DNA from: Paraburkholderia sp. PREW-6R
GTDB lineage: Bacteria > Pseudomonadota > Gammaproteobacteria > Burkholderiales > Burkholderiaceae
Direction: 5' to 3'
NCBI RefSeq assembly: GCF_039621805.1
Contig: NZ_CP155073.1
Location: 868,001-932,000, forward strand
Length of the DNA: 64,000 nt
Below, piece by piece: positions 27,821 to 36,378 of this stretch (the stretch's first letter is position 1; every line of letters begins with the position of its first letter). The notes beneath the pieces were generated by a model that saw nothing but the letters and a program-made list of their open reading frames with translations, had not been told where the DNA came from and did no database searches. Made by a program: the position numbers and the translations under genes.

Positions 27821-28026
27821 AAAAAAAACGACAACAATAGCAGTCCTGATGTGTAGGTTTTTCCGTCTATTGTTGCGATATCGCGCTAAGTTGAATATGT
27901 CGGTAGTTTTTGCCTATTCGTCGGTGTTCGCCTGTGCGGGTACCCTCCGCAGCGCGAACGCTCCGAGCCGGCTTATTCGCGCACATCAGCTTTTCCCATC
28001 CCACGCTTGCAGGCTTTTGAGACGCG

Positions 28027-29427
28027 ATGCCACATGTACTGATTGTCGATGACGATGCCGGTACCCGCGAGGCACTTTCCGCCATCATCGGGGAAGACGG
28101 CCTGACCACCGCCACCGCGGGCGATTTGCGCGAAGCGCGCATTCAATTGGTCCGGCAAATGCCGGACGTTGTATTTACCGACCTCAAGCTTCCCGACGGC
28201 AGCGGGGTCGATCTGTTCGAAGACCTGGATCCGCGCTCCGGCGTGGAAGTGATCGTGATCACCGGCCACGCCACCGTGGAATCCGCGGTCAACGCGCTGA
28301 AGATGGGCGCAACCGACTATCTGGTCAAGCCGATCAACATGCAGCGCGTCAAGGCGATCCTGTCGCGCCTGCCGCGCGCCGGCGATCTGAAGGCGGAAAT
28401 CGGCACGCTGCGCGGCGAACTACGTCGCATGGGCCGCTTCGGCCTGATGCTCGGCAATTCGCCGGCCATGCAGGAGGTCTATGACCAGATTGGCCGCGTC
28501 GCACCCACGGCCGCGTCGGTCATGTTGGTAGGCGAATCCGGCACCGGCAAGGAAGTCGCCGCGCAAACGCTGCACGAACTCAGCCTGCGTCGTAAGCACG
28601 CGTTTCTTGCCGTGAACTGCGGGGCGATCTCGCCGAATCTGATCGAGTCGGAGATGTTCGGCCACGAGCGCGGCTCGTTCACCGGCGCGGACCGGCAGCA
28701 CAAGGGCTATTTCGAACGGGCAAACGGCGGCACGCTGTTCCTCGATGAAATCACCGAAATGCCGATCGAGTTGCAGGTCAAACTGCTGCGTGTGCTGGAA
28801 ACCGGCATGTTCATGCGCGTGGGCACGACCAAGGAGATCGAGACCGATGTCCGTCTGATCGCCGCGACCAATCGTGACCCCGAGCAGGCCGTGCTCGAAG
28901 GCAAGTTGCGGCTCGACCTGTACCACCGTCTGAACGTGTTTCCGATCAGCCTGCCGCCGTTGCGTGATCGGGGTAAAGACGTCGAGTTGCTGGCTCAGGC
29001 GTTCCTCGACGAACTCAATGACCGGCACAGCACGAAAAAGCACTTCCCCCCGGCAGTGAAGGAGATGCTGATGTCGTACCCGTGGCCCGGGAATGTGCGC
29101 GAATTGAAGAACTACGTGCAACGCGCTCACATCATGTCGGGTACGGATTCGGACAGTACGGCGACGGTGCCGCTGCAGATTACGCTGTCGAAGCCTGCAG
29201 CCGGCACGGCGATTACCATTCCGTTTGGCACGTCGCTCGCGGAAGCGGATCGTCAGTTGATTCTCGCGACGCTCGAACAGTGCGGCGGCGTCAAAACGCG
29301 TGCGGCAGAGATTCTCGGCATCAGTCTGAAGACGCTGTACAACCGTCTCGTTGAATATGGCAACGACGCGCGCGAAGACGGTGAAGCGGCCGACGAGTCA
29401 CGCGCGTTGGGCGGCGCAGACGCGTAG
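28027..29427 (+). CDS. NtrC-type response regulator, sigma-54 activator
   Basis: A 466-residue activator with three domains. The receiver (1-120) has D8/D9/D10, phosphoacceptor D52 (VVFTDLKLPDG) and K101. The AAA+ domain has Walker A GESGTGKE (169-176), GSFTGA loop (216-221) and FLDEITEM. The C-terminal Fis-type HTH reads TRAAEILGISLKTLYNRLVEYG. No cognate kinase gene lies next to it, so it is an orphan here. The recognition-helix string SLKTLYNRL is identical to that of the receiver-less activator 1.3 kb away. Start MPHVLIVDDD is unambiguous. Confidence 0.94.
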   Translation: MPHVLIVDDDAGTREALSAIIGEDGLTTATAGDLREARIQLVRQMPDVVFTDLKLPDGSGVDLFEDLDPRSGVEVIVITGHATVESAVNALKMGATDYLVKPINMQRVKAILSRLPRAGDLKAEIGTLRGELRRMGRFGLMLGNSPAMQEVYDQIGRVAPTAASVMLVGESGTGKEVAAQTLHELSLRRKHAFLAVNCGAISPNLIESEMFGHERGSFTGADRQHKGYFERANGGTLFLDEITEMPIELQVKLLRVLETGMFMRVGTTKEIETDVRLIAATNRDPEQAVLEGKLRLDLYHRLNVFPISLPPLRDRGKDVELLAQAFLDELNDRHSTKKHFPPAVKEMLMSYPWPGNVRELKNYVQRAHIMSGTDSDSTATVPLQITLSKPAAGTAITIPFGTSLAEADRQLILATLEQCGGVKTRAAEILGISLKTLYNRLVEYGNDAREDGEAADESRALGGADA

Positions 29428-29450
29428 ATCGAGTAGGAATCTGAGCGCCC

Positions 29451-29489
29451 GAGAGCCGCCGGTCCGCAAGGGCTGGCGGCTCTTGTCAT
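29451..29489 (+). terminator. Intrinsic terminator after the response regulator gene
   Basis: GAGCCGCC (29453-29460) pairs with GGCGGCTC (29475-29482) and is followed by a T-rich tract. It separates the regulator from the sigma-54 promoter of the next gene. Confidence 0.75.
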
Positions 29490-29546
29490 TTGTCGCGTGA
29501 CGAGCGTCGCGTGCCCTCAGCGCGCCGGAGACGCCCGCAATGGCAA

Positions 29547-29562
29547 CGGCACATCCCTTGCT
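29547..29562 (+). promoter_or_regulatory. Sigma-54 (-24/-12) promoter for the proline-rich gene
   Basis: CGGCACATCCCTTGCT matches TGGCACG-N4-TTGCW at 10 of 12 defined positions, with exact GG-N10-GC spacing. The predicted transcript start is near 29573, leaving a leader of about 26 bases with a GAGG site before the ATG at 29599. Confidence 0.65.
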
Positions 29563-29598
29563 GCGATTCGATGGAACCGCAAAAACGAGGATAACGAT

Positions 29599-29868
29599 AT
29601 GTCGGACTACGCTGCTGCTCCCGCGCTTTCTCCGTCGAAGCACGCTCACCGCCCTGAGCCGATCGAGCCGCCGTCTGCTCCACCTGCGGCCCCGCCTAGC
29701 CCTGGCGAGCCGGACACGATACCGGTGCCGAGTCCCGATCCCGGACCGCAACCTATCGAACCCGTCGAACCCGTTGCGCCGCCCATCGGCGATCCGCCGC
29801 CGCAACCTACACAGACACCGCAGGCCAGCCCGAGCCACTCGTTCGCTCGGCCCTTAATGCAACTCTGA
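29599..29868 (+). CDS. Proline-rich small protein
   Basis: An 89-residue protein, about one third proline, built of repeated Pro-Glu/Pro-Val/Pro-Ser steps (EPIEPPSAPP, EPVEPVAPP). It has no signal peptide or membrane helix and no recognisable fold. Start MSDYAAAPAL is selected because a GAGG site precedes it and the sigma-54 promoter just upstream would place the transcript start inside the longer open frame. The coding sequence keeps strong GC3 bias, supporting a real gene. Role unknown; its control suggests a stress or nitrogen-linked condition. Confidence 0.7.
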   Translation: MSDYAAAPALSPSKHAHRPEPIEPPSAPPAAPPSPGEPDTIPVPSPDPGPQPIEPVEPVAPPIGDPPPQPTQTPQASPSHSFARPLMQL

Positions 29869-29878
29869 CATGCTATGT

Positions 29879-29912
29879 GCGCTGCGCCACACTTCGGCGC
29901 AGCCATTTTATG
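29879..29912 (+). terminator. Intrinsic terminator after the proline-rich gene
   Basis: GCTGCGCC (29881-29888) pairs with GGCGCAGC (29896-29903) followed by CATTTTAT. Confidence 0.75.
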
Positions 29913-30021
29913 TATTTGTTACAAAGGCGGCGTATCTTTTACCGGCAATTTGCTGCGGCAACCCCTAGACTGTACTAACGCCGCATTCCCCAGCGGCGGG
30001 CTTCCGATGGAGGCATCGATC

Positions 30022-30228
30022 ATGAGACACCCAGCACTGCGCCGCTCTGCGCGCCATTCAAAACGCGACGCGCGGCCGGCCGCAAGTGAGCCGTCGCCCC
30101 AGCATGATCCCGCGGGACAGAATCGCGTCGCGCCCGATGCGCCGCCCGACGGTGAGCACAATCAGGGCGGCGTGCGTCAGGAGGGACTGGAGTATCAGCG
30201 CGACCTGGGGTCCGAACAGGACGCCTGA
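30022..30228 (+). CDS. Hypothetical small hydrophilic protein
   Basis: A 68-residue polar protein (MRHPALRRSARHSKRD, later QEGLEYQRDLGSEQDA) with basic N-terminus and acidic C-terminus and no hydrophobic stretch. GGAGG lies 8 bases upstream of this ATG, while an ATG at 30007 is less well placed. Proline and charged residues suggest disorder. It sits between the proline-rich gene and otsA. Whether it is expressed is uncertain. Confidence 0.5.
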   Translation: MRHPALRRSARHSKRDARPAASEPSPQHDPAGQNRVAPDAPPDGEHNQGGVRQEGLEYQRDLGSEQDA

Positions 30229-30366
30229 CCTGAACCTCCATTCGTTGCGCTGCGTTCTCAATGCGGCTTACGAAAAAGAAAAAACTTCTTTGCGGCGTCG
30301 CTGCATGGCGGGGTTGTGCTCGTCCGTCACATTTGCATACATTTTTATTCCGTCGGCGATGAAAAA

Positions 30367-30382
30367 CGGCACGCGACTTGCA
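30367..30382 (+). promoter_or_regulatory. Strong sigma-54 (-24/-12) promoter for otsA
   Basis: CGGCACGCGACTTGCA matches TGGCACG-N4-TTGCW at 11 of 12 defined positions with exact GG-N10-GC spacing. The predicted start is near 30393, giving a leader of about 48 bases to the otsA ATG. An AAAGAA/TTCTTT inverted repeat at 30275-30291 lies at an upstream distance suited to an enhancer or bending site. Confidence 0.7.
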
Positions 30383-30440
30383 TGCACCTTTTTGGCACAT
30401 ATCCGTATGCAACGAAACAACTGAACTAGGTGGAGCACCA

Positions 30441-31868
30441 ATGAGCAGACTGATCGTGGTATCGAATCGTGTCGCGCCGACGCAGGAAGGCCGTCCCGCA
30501 GCGGGCGGCCTCGCGATTGGCGTTCTGGATGCGCTCAAGGAAACCGGCGGCGTCTGGTTCGGCTGGAGTGGCGACACGGTGGCGGAGCCGTCGTCTCCGG
30601 TGATCGAGAAGCAGGGTAACGTCACCTACGCAACCGTAGGTCTGACGAAGCGGGACTACGACCAGTACTACCGCGGCTTTTCGAATGCGACGCTGTGGCC
30701 GACGTTTCACTATCGGAACGACCTGTCGCGCTATGACCGCCAGGAGTACGCGGGTTACCAGCGCGTGAACGCCACGCTTGCAAAGCAACTCAAGGAGTTG
30801 CTCAAGCCCGACGACATCATCTGGGTTCACGACTATCACCTGCTGCCGTTCGCACGCTGCCTGCGCGAACTCGGCGTCAAGAATCCGATTGGCTTTTTCC
30901 TGCATATTCCGTTTCCGGTGCCAGAAGTGCTGCGCACGATTCCGCCGCACGAAGAGCTGGTCAAAGCGATGTGCAGCTACGACGTGATCGGCTTTCAGAC
31001 TGAAGCGGATCGCCAGTCGTTTGTCGATTTCATCGAGCGCGGCCAGCACGGCACCTCGAGCGAAGACGGCATGGTGCACGCGTACAACCGCTTCCTGAAA
31101 GTGGCGGCTTACCCGATCGGTATCTATCCGGATGCCATCGCCAAGGCGGCCGAACAGTTCACCGACCGCAAGCCGGTGAAAAGCCTGCGCGATGGGATGC
31201 GTGGCCGCAAGCTGATCATGAGCGTCGACCGGCTGGATTATTCGAAAGGGCTGGTCGAGCGTTTTCAGGCATTCGAACGGTTGCTGCTGAACGCACCGGG
31301 TTGGCATGGACGCGTGTCACTGGTGCAGATCGCGCCGCCGACACGCGCCGACGTGACCACGTATCAACGCATCCGTCAGACGCTGGAAGGCGAGGCGGGG
31401 CGCATCAATGGCCGTTTCGCCCAACTGGACTGGACGCCGATCCAGTATCTGAACCGCAAGTACGAGCGCAATCTGCTGATGGCGTTGTTCCGACAGTCGC
31501 AGGTGGGCTATGTGACGCCGCTTCGCGATGGTATGAATCTGGTCGCGAAAGAATACGTGGCGTCGCAGGACCCGGCGGATCCTGGCGTGCTGGTGCTGTC
31601 GCAGTTCGCCGGCGCTGCCGAGCAGCTGCCAGGTGCGCTGGTCGTGAATCCGTTTGATCTGTCGCAAATGGCCGAGGCGCTCGAGCGTGCATTGTCGATG
31701 CCGCTCGCCGAACGTCAGGTGCGGCACGCGGACATGATGGCGCCGATGCGCGAAAACAATCTGTCAGTGTGGCGCGACACGTTCCTCGGCGACCTGCGCC
31801 ATGTTGCGACCGCATCCAAGGTGACAGCCAAAGCGGTAAAGCTCGCTGACGTGACGGCCTCGTCGTAA
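30441..31868 (+). CDS. otsA: Trehalose-6-phosphate synthase
   Basis: Cytoplasmic GT20 glycosyltransferase of 475 residues that joins UDP-glucose and glucose-6-phosphate to trehalose-6-phosphate, an osmoprotectant precursor. Family motifs: VSNRV at the N-terminus, GLAIGVLDAL-type loop with WFGWSG, VHDYHLLPF, IGFFLHIPFP, DRLDYSKGLVERF and PLRDGMNLVAKEY. The start MSRLIVVSNRV follows a TGGAG site. The phosphatase gene otsB is not adjacent. A good sigma-54 promoter lies directly upstream and two RpoN activators lie nearby, so control by RpoN is likely. Confidence 0.97.
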   Translation: MSRLIVVSNRVAPTQEGRPAAGGLAIGVLDALKETGGVWFGWSGDTVAEPSSPVIEKQGNVTYATVGLTKRDYDQYYRGFSNATLWPTFHYRNDLSRYDRQEYAGYQRVNATLAKQLKELLKPDDIIWVHDYHLLPFARCLRELGVKNPIGFFLHIPFPVPEVLRTIPPHEELVKAMCSYDVIGFQTEADRQSFVDFIERGQHGTSSEDGMVHAYNRFLKVAAYPIGIYPDAIAKAAEQFTDRKPVKSLRDGMRGRKLIMSVDRLDYSKGLVERFQAFERLLLNAPGWHGRVSLVQIAPPTRADVTTYQRIRQTLEGEAGRINGRFAQLDWTPIQYLNRKYERNLLMALFRQSQVGYVTPLRDGMNLVAKEYVASQDPADPGVLVLSQFAGAAEQLPGALVVNPFDLSQMAEALERALSMPLAERQVRHADMMAPMRENNLSVWRDTFLGDLRHVATASKVTAKAVKLADVTASS

Positions 31869-31950
31869 GTGGTTGGACGGCCGTGCGGCGGGTTCGCGCC
31901 GCGCGAGCTTGTCACGTCGAATGCAGTGTCGAACCGAAATCGCATTAATG

Positions 31951-31990
31951 AAGGGCAAAGCTTGCTACGTCGCGAGTTTTGCCCTTTTGT
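31951..31990 (+). terminator. Intrinsic terminator after otsA
   Basis: A 9-bp stem (AAGGGCAAA at 31951-31959 with 31978-31986) encloses a long loop, followed by a short T stretch. Confidence 0.7.
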
Positions 31991-32095
31991 CTGTGTGCTA
32001 TGGAGGCCTGATGTCGGCCGAGTATTAGCGGAGTATCGGAGGCGTGTCGGCCGACCGTCGCCTGCGTGATCTCTGCGGGTCGACACCCTATGCGA

Positions 32096-33544
32096 TCACG
32101 CAGTTCGAGCGGTGGCTCCATGTCGAACGCGCATGGTGCTGACCACCGCGGCGACCGCCGAAAAACATGCGGCCACGTACAAGGTGACGACAGGCCCCGA
32201 GCGGGGCGCGAGGCCAAAAATCAGCGCGACCAGTGCCGCGCCAACCGTCTGCCCGGTGAGGCGCGCGGTGCCGAGCATGCCGCTCGCGCCGCCGCTGCGC
32301 TCTCGCGGCGCGGACGACAGCATCGTGCGGTTATTCGGCGACTGGAAGATGCCGAAACCCGCGCCGCACAGCGCCATCCGCCATGCGATCTGGAACGGCT
32401 CCGGATGTGCGCCGAGCGTAGCCAGCAATAGCAGGCCGACGGTCATTGCGGCGAGTCCAACGCCGCCCAGCCACCCCGACGACACCTTGTCCGACAGCAC
32501 GCCCGCGATCGGCGCGGCGATGATGATCACCGCCGGCCATGGCGTCATCAGTAGACCCGTTTCCACCTGCGACATGCCTAACGAGTCCTGCAACATGAAC
32601 GGCAGCGACACGAAAGCCAGCATCTGCGCGCAGAACGAGCACACCGACGTGCCGATGGAGAGCGCGAACACGGGGATTTTCAGCAGATCGATGGGCAAGA
32701 GCGGAGCCGGCTGGGATAACTGCCGACGCACGAAGAAGTAGCCGATCACGATCGCGCCGATCAGTTCCGCCGCCACGAAAGCGAGGCGCTCGCCGTGGCC
32801 GAGACCGTCGACAGCGAAGATCAACAGGCCGAACACGAATGCGTTCATGACCGCGCTCAGGTAATCGTACGGCGACTCGTGACCGGGATTCATCGGCAGC
32901 GCTTTCAAGCCGCCGACGATCGCCGCAATGCCGATCGGCACGTTGATCGCGAAGAGCCACGGCCACGTGGCGACGGCCAGTACGCCCGAGGCGATCGTCG
33001 GGCCGACCGCCGACGACACCGCGACCACCATTGCATTCACCGAGATACCGCGGCCGAGATGCGCGGGCGGATAGATCATGCGCACGAGCGCCGTATTCAC
33101 GCTCATGATGCCCGCCGCGCCGAAGCCCTGAACGACGCGGGCGAGCGCGAGCATCGGCAGCGACGTGGACAGCGCGCAGCCGAACGACGCCACCGTGAAC
33201 AGCATCAGTCCCGCGAGATAAATGCGCCGGTAGCCGATGCGGTCGCCGAGCGACGCGAGCGGCAGCAGCGAAATGGTAATTGCCAGCTGGTAGGCATTGA
33301 CGACCCAGATCGAGCCGGCGGCGCTTGCGTGCAGATTGCGCGCGATGGTCGGCAGCGCGACGTTCGCAATGGCGCTGTCGAGCACCGCGAGCGTGAGCGA
33401 CAACGCGATGACGAGCATCGCCCAGTAGCGCTGCGGAATCGGCAGCCCCTGCTCGGGACTGTCCGCGAACGACGGCTGTGCCGAGGCCGCGTTGGCTTGC
33501 GGGTCTGGCGAGGCGCCGTCTTCGCGCGATGGTTGTGCGTGCAT
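32096..33544 (-). CDS. MFS drug efflux transporter (DHA2-like)
   Basis: Inner-membrane proton antiporter of 482 residues with about thirteen to fourteen hydrophobic segments. Motif D1-like LDSAIANVALPTIARNL in the first helix and motif A GDRIGYRRIYLAG mark the DHA2 drug-resistance branch, and the motif C region VGPTIASGVLA is visible. The first 40 residues are polar. No outer-membrane or fusion partner is present, so it acts alone across the inner membrane. Substrate not predictable. Confidence 0.9.
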   Translation of the reverse strand: MHAQPSREDGASPDPQANAASAQPSFADSPEQGLPIPQRYWAMLVIALSLTLAVLDSAIANVALPTIARNLHASAAGSIWVVNAYQLAITISLLPLASLGDRIGYRRIYLAGLMLFTVASFGCALSTSLPMLALARVVQGFGAAGIMSVNTALVRMIYPPAHLGRGISVNAMVVAVSSAVGPTIASGVLAVATWPWLFAINVPIGIAAIVGGLKALPMNPGHESPYDYLSAVMNAFVFGLLIFAVDGLGHGERLAFVAAELIGAIVIGYFFVRRQLSQPAPLLPIDLLKIPVFALSIGTSVCSFCAQMLAFVSLPFMLQDSLGMSQVETGLLMTPWPAVIIIAAPIAGVLSDKVSSGWLGGVGLAAMTVGLLLLATLGAHPEPFQIAWRMALCGAGFGIFQSPNNRTMLSSAPRERSGGASGMLGTARLTGQTVGAALVALIFGLAPRSGPVVTLYVAACFSAVAAVVSTMRVRHGATARTA

Positions 33545-33693
33545 CGAATTTTTCGATTTGTGATGAGGCGGCCGGCATGTGGCACGATGCCGGCGCGCGC
33601 CACGCGCGTGGTCGGCTGCCGACAGCGTGCGGCGTCCGGCGGCCTTCAGAGACGGTGCCGGCGCGCAAGGGCGACGACACCGGGTCCCGGCTT

Positions 33694-34197
33694 TTACTTG
33701 AGTTCGTACAGACCGGTATGCGTGGTCGAGTCGAGTTCGTTCAGGTGCGTCATGAAGCGCCCGACCGCGTTCGTGGCGTCTGCGCTGATCGGCAGATGCG
33801 CCACCTTCAGCGCATGCAGGCGGAAGATGTAGCGGTGTGCCTTGTCGCCGCGCGGCGGCGCGGTGCCGCCGAAGCCGGCTGTGCCGTAGTCGTTGCGCAA
33901 CTGCAGCGCGCCCTGCGGCAGCAGCGAGCCGTCCGCCTTGCCGGCATTACGCGGCAGCGAGCGTGCGTCGGCGGGAATGTTGACCACGACCCAATGCCAG
34001 AAGCCGCTGCCGGTCGGTGCATCCGGATCGTAGACGGTCAGCGCGAAGCTCTTCGTGTCGGCCGGCGGCGCGTCCCACTGAAGGGCGGGCGAGATGTTCT
34101 CGCCATCCACGCCAAACGCCTTGTCGTGATATTCGTGGGCTTTCGGCATGAAGCCGTTGTTGGGAAAATCGTCGGACCAGAGACGGAAATCAGCCAT
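33694..34197 (-). CDS. YbhB/YbcL-type phosphatidylethanolamine-binding-like protein
   Basis: A 167-residue PEBP-fold protein. Conserved anion-site elements are visible: ENISPALQWDAPPADTKSFALTVYDPDAPTGSGFWHWVVVNIP and the later GTAPPRGDKAHRYIFRLHAL. E. coli homologues are cytoplasmic or periplasmic; this one has no signal peptide. Function in bacteria is unsettled. Start codon follows an excellent AGGGAGG site; a longer open frame upstream is not used. Confidence 0.93.
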   Translation of the reverse strand: MADFRLWSDDFPNNGFMPKAHEYHDKAFGVDGENISPALQWDAPPADTKSFALTVYDPDAPTGSGFWHWVVVNIPADARSLPRNAGKADGSLLPQGALQLRNDYGTAGFGGTAPPRGDKAHRYIFRLHALKVAHLPISADATNAVGRFMTHLNELDSTTHTGLYELK

Positions 34198-34376
34198 TGT
34201 GTGCCTCCCTTCTTGAGTGGTTCTGGGATGGTCGGGCGTCCGGTTTCGAGCACCGGGGTTTGACGATCGGGTGTGAGCGATCGCCACGCGGCGGGACGGA
34301 ACACACCCGGGTAGCCAATCGAGTGTATCACCAGCCATTCCCTCGATTCGACCGATGCGGCGGGGAGCGGACAAGT

Positions 34377-34823
34377 TCAGCCGCGCTCCTCGAAACGCGG
34401 CGCATCGCTTTGTAGCCAGTCGACGAGCCGCTGCAAGACGCCATCTATATCGCGATTGGCGCCACGCAAAGCGCATTCCCAGACTACCGCGACGCGCCAG
34501 CCCTGCGCGAGCAACGCGTCACCTACCTTGTTGTCGTTGCTGCGGTTGCAGCCGATTTTGTCGCGCCAGAACTCCGGCCGCGTTTGCGGCCATTTGAAGA
34601 GATGGCAGTCGTGGCCGTGCCAGAAACAGCCGTGCACCAGCACCACGGCGCGGTAGCGCGGCAGCACGATGTCGGGGCGGCCGGGCAGATCGCGCGCGTC
34701 GACGCGGAAACGGAAACCACGGCGATGCAGGAGGCTGCGGATCAGGATTTCGGGCTTGGTGTTGCGGCCGCGAATGCCGGACATCATCCGGCTGCGCGTT
34801 GCACTGTCGACGATATCGACCAT
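34377..34823 (-). CDS. vsr: Very short patch repair endonuclease
   Basis: A 148-residue sequence- and mismatch-specific nicking enzyme that starts repair of T:G mismatches left by deamination of 5-methylcytosine in Dcm sites. It aligns well with E. coli Vsr: SRMMSGIRGRNTKPE, the metal-binding Asp in GRPDIVLPRYRAVVLVHGCFWHGHDC with zinc-type Cys/His residues, TRPEFWRDKIGCN and GWRVAVVWECALRG. It lies 84 bases after the methyltransferase gene on the same strand, the classic dcm-vsr partnership. Confidence 0.96.
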   Translation of the reverse strand: MVDIVDSATRSRMMSGIRGRNTKPEILIRSLLHRRGFRFRVDARDLPGRPDIVLPRYRAVVLVHGCFWHGHDCHLFKWPQTRPEFWRDKIGCNRSNDNKVGDALLAQGWRVAVVWECALRGANRDIDGVLQRLVDWLQSDAPRFEERG

Positions 34824-34907
34824 CTTTACACACCCGTTGTCGGCTCTGGGCGGCCGCTGCCCCGGTTCCGTGCGATGTGGGCGTCCCGGCCTGGTCGAAT
34901 GCGTGAG

Positions 34908-36197
34908 TCAGGCGTACAGCGAAAGGGCTTGCTTCGAACCATCATGCGTTTCCTTCGCGAGCAGAGTCTGCAGATTCGGCAGCATGATGCGCGCCACTTC
35001 CCGCATCACCGGCATCACGACGCTGTTGCCGAACTGCCTGTAAGCCTGCGTATCGCTGACGGGAATCCGGAAAGTGTCGGGAAAGCCCATGAGCCGCGCG
35101 CATTCGCGGGGCGTAAGGCGACGCGGTCGAAGCGTGTCGCCCTGATGGACGAGAATTTCGGAGCCGTCCTTGTGATAGCGCGCCGACAGCGTGCGCGTAA
35201 TGCTGTCCGGATACGCCATCCCAAAACCAAAGCCGTTGCCGGCTGCGCGATGCTTGTCAGCGTAGTTTTGCAGGTAGGTCCAGAGATTCGATGTGAGCGT
35301 GTACTTCGGCTGCACGGAACGTTTCGTAGGGTCGAAGAAGCGGTCGTGATCCCACGGCAACACGGGTTCGCTGCCGTCCGTGCGATGCAGGATCGCGCCG
35401 AGTCGCGGGCCCGCGCTCGGTAGCCGCAGATCGTCCCATGTGAACGACGTCTTGCCGCGAAAGCCGACGATGATGATGCGCTCCCGGTGCTGCGGCGTGA
35501 AATGCTGGCCGTCGATCACGCGGTAATGCACGTCGTAGCCAAGTTCGTCGCGCAGGGTTTGCAGAATCACGTCGAAGGTACGGCCTTTGTCGTGGGAAAG
35601 CAGATTTTTCACGTTCTCCAGCAGAAAGGCCGCCGGCCGCTTGGCCGCGATGATCCGCGCGACGTCGAAAAAGAGCGTGCCCTGCGTGGTGCACTCGAAC
35701 CCGTGCGGGCGGCCAAGCGCGTTTTTCTTGCTGACGCCGGCAATCGAGAACGGCTGGCAGGGAAAGCCGCCGAGCAGGACGTCGTGGCTCGGCACGTCTT
35801 CGGCGCGGAAAGAAACGATATCGCCGATTAGCGTGTGCTCTTTGCCTCCGGGATAGTTCTCGCGATAGGTTTTTGTCGAGAAATCGTTCCATTCGCTGGT
35901 AAAAACGCACTCGCCGCCGTGCGCTTCGAAACCCATGCGAATTCCGCCAATACCCGCGAACAGGTCGATGAAGCGGAATCGGGCCTCGTTGCCGGAGTCA
36001 GCAACGCGGTCTCGTATTTGCGCACCGCTTTGCAGCAGATCGCGCAGCGCCGGTTCCAGCATGGCCGGACAGGGCGTGTCGCCCTTTTCCCATCGACGAA
36101 CCGTCTTGATGTCCTTGCCGACATGCGCGGCAATTTCACGTTGAGTGAAGCGGGCTCGCGCCTGTCGGAGCAGGTCGAGTGGTACGGCGACGGTCAC
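34908..36197 (-). CDS. dcm: Dcm-type DNA cytosine-5 methyltransferase with N-terminal HTH
   Basis: A 429-residue enzyme methylating cytosine C5. After an N-terminal XRE-type helix-turn-helix (about 8-45, [23 protein letters not shown]), the catalytic part has [12 protein letters not shown], the active Cys147 in [23 protein letters not shown] and the final RQFGNSV. The target-recognition segment [18 protein letters not shown] is nearly that of E. coli Dcm, so CCWGG is the likely site. A GTG start is used, with AAGGA upstream. No cognate restriction enzyme is nearby. The perfect inverted repeat 27 bases upstream suggests self-regulation through the HTH. Confidence 0.94.
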   Translation of the reverse strand: MTVAVPLDLLRQARARFTQREIAAHVGKDIKTVRRWEKGDTPCPAMLEPALRDLLQSGAQIRDRVADSGNEARFRFIDLFAGIGGIRMGFEAHGGECVFTSEWNDFSTKTYRENYPGGKEHTLIGDIVSFRAEDVPSHDVLLGGFPCQPFSIAGVSKKNALGRPHGFECTTQGTLFFDVARIIAAKRPAAFLLENVKNLLSHDKGRTFDVILQTLRDELGYDVHYRVIDGQHFTPQHRERIIIVGFRGKTSFTWDDLRLPSAGPRLGAILHRTDGSEPVLPWDHDRFFDPTKRSVQPKYTLTSNLWTYLQNYADKHRAAGNGFGFGMAYPDSITRTLSARYHKDGSEILVHQGDTLRPRRLTPRECARLMGFPDTFRIPVSDTQAYRQFGNSVVMPVMREVARIMLPNLQTLLAKETHDGSKQALSLYA

Positions 36198-36223
36198 GGG
36201 CGTCCTTGCTGGGAATTTTTGCG

Positions 36224-36242
36224 GACATTATGACCTAATGTC
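36224..36242. promoter_or_regulatory. Perfect inverted repeat before the methyltransferase gene
   Basis: GACATTA-TGACC-TAATGTC: two 7-bp arms with a 5-base spacer, ending 27 bases before the GTG start. Some HTH-bearing C5 methyltransferases (SsoII, Ecl18kI types) bind a GGACA...TGTCC repeat at their own promoter; this element has the same GGACA...TGTC flavour. Confidence 0.55.
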
Positions 36243-36378
36243 GTCCCATTTTCGTCGACCGCAGCGCCGTTTGGCAGAAATTTTCCGTTTGCGCGGATGC
36301 GCATCGTCTAAACGTGCCTGTCACATTCATACATGTACGCTAGCTCCGTGACGCGATTCCCAGCGTTGCGACGTGTTG

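Larger units (their letters stand above)
27710..28026. other. Intergenic region with terminator and promoter
   Basis: No gene is seen. It holds the terminator of the DUF883 unit and a sigma-70-like promoter for the response regulator, both listed separately. Confidence 0.5.

Noticed and set aside
30393..30411. Second TGGCAC just before otsA
   Set aside because: The next GC lies 13 bases after the GG rather than 10, which sigma-54 does not accept. The site at 30367 fits properly.
34377..36197. A complete restriction-modification system
   Set aside because: Only the methyltransferase and Vsr are present. Flanking genes are a PEBP protein and a small hypothetical protein, with no endonuclease-like gene.
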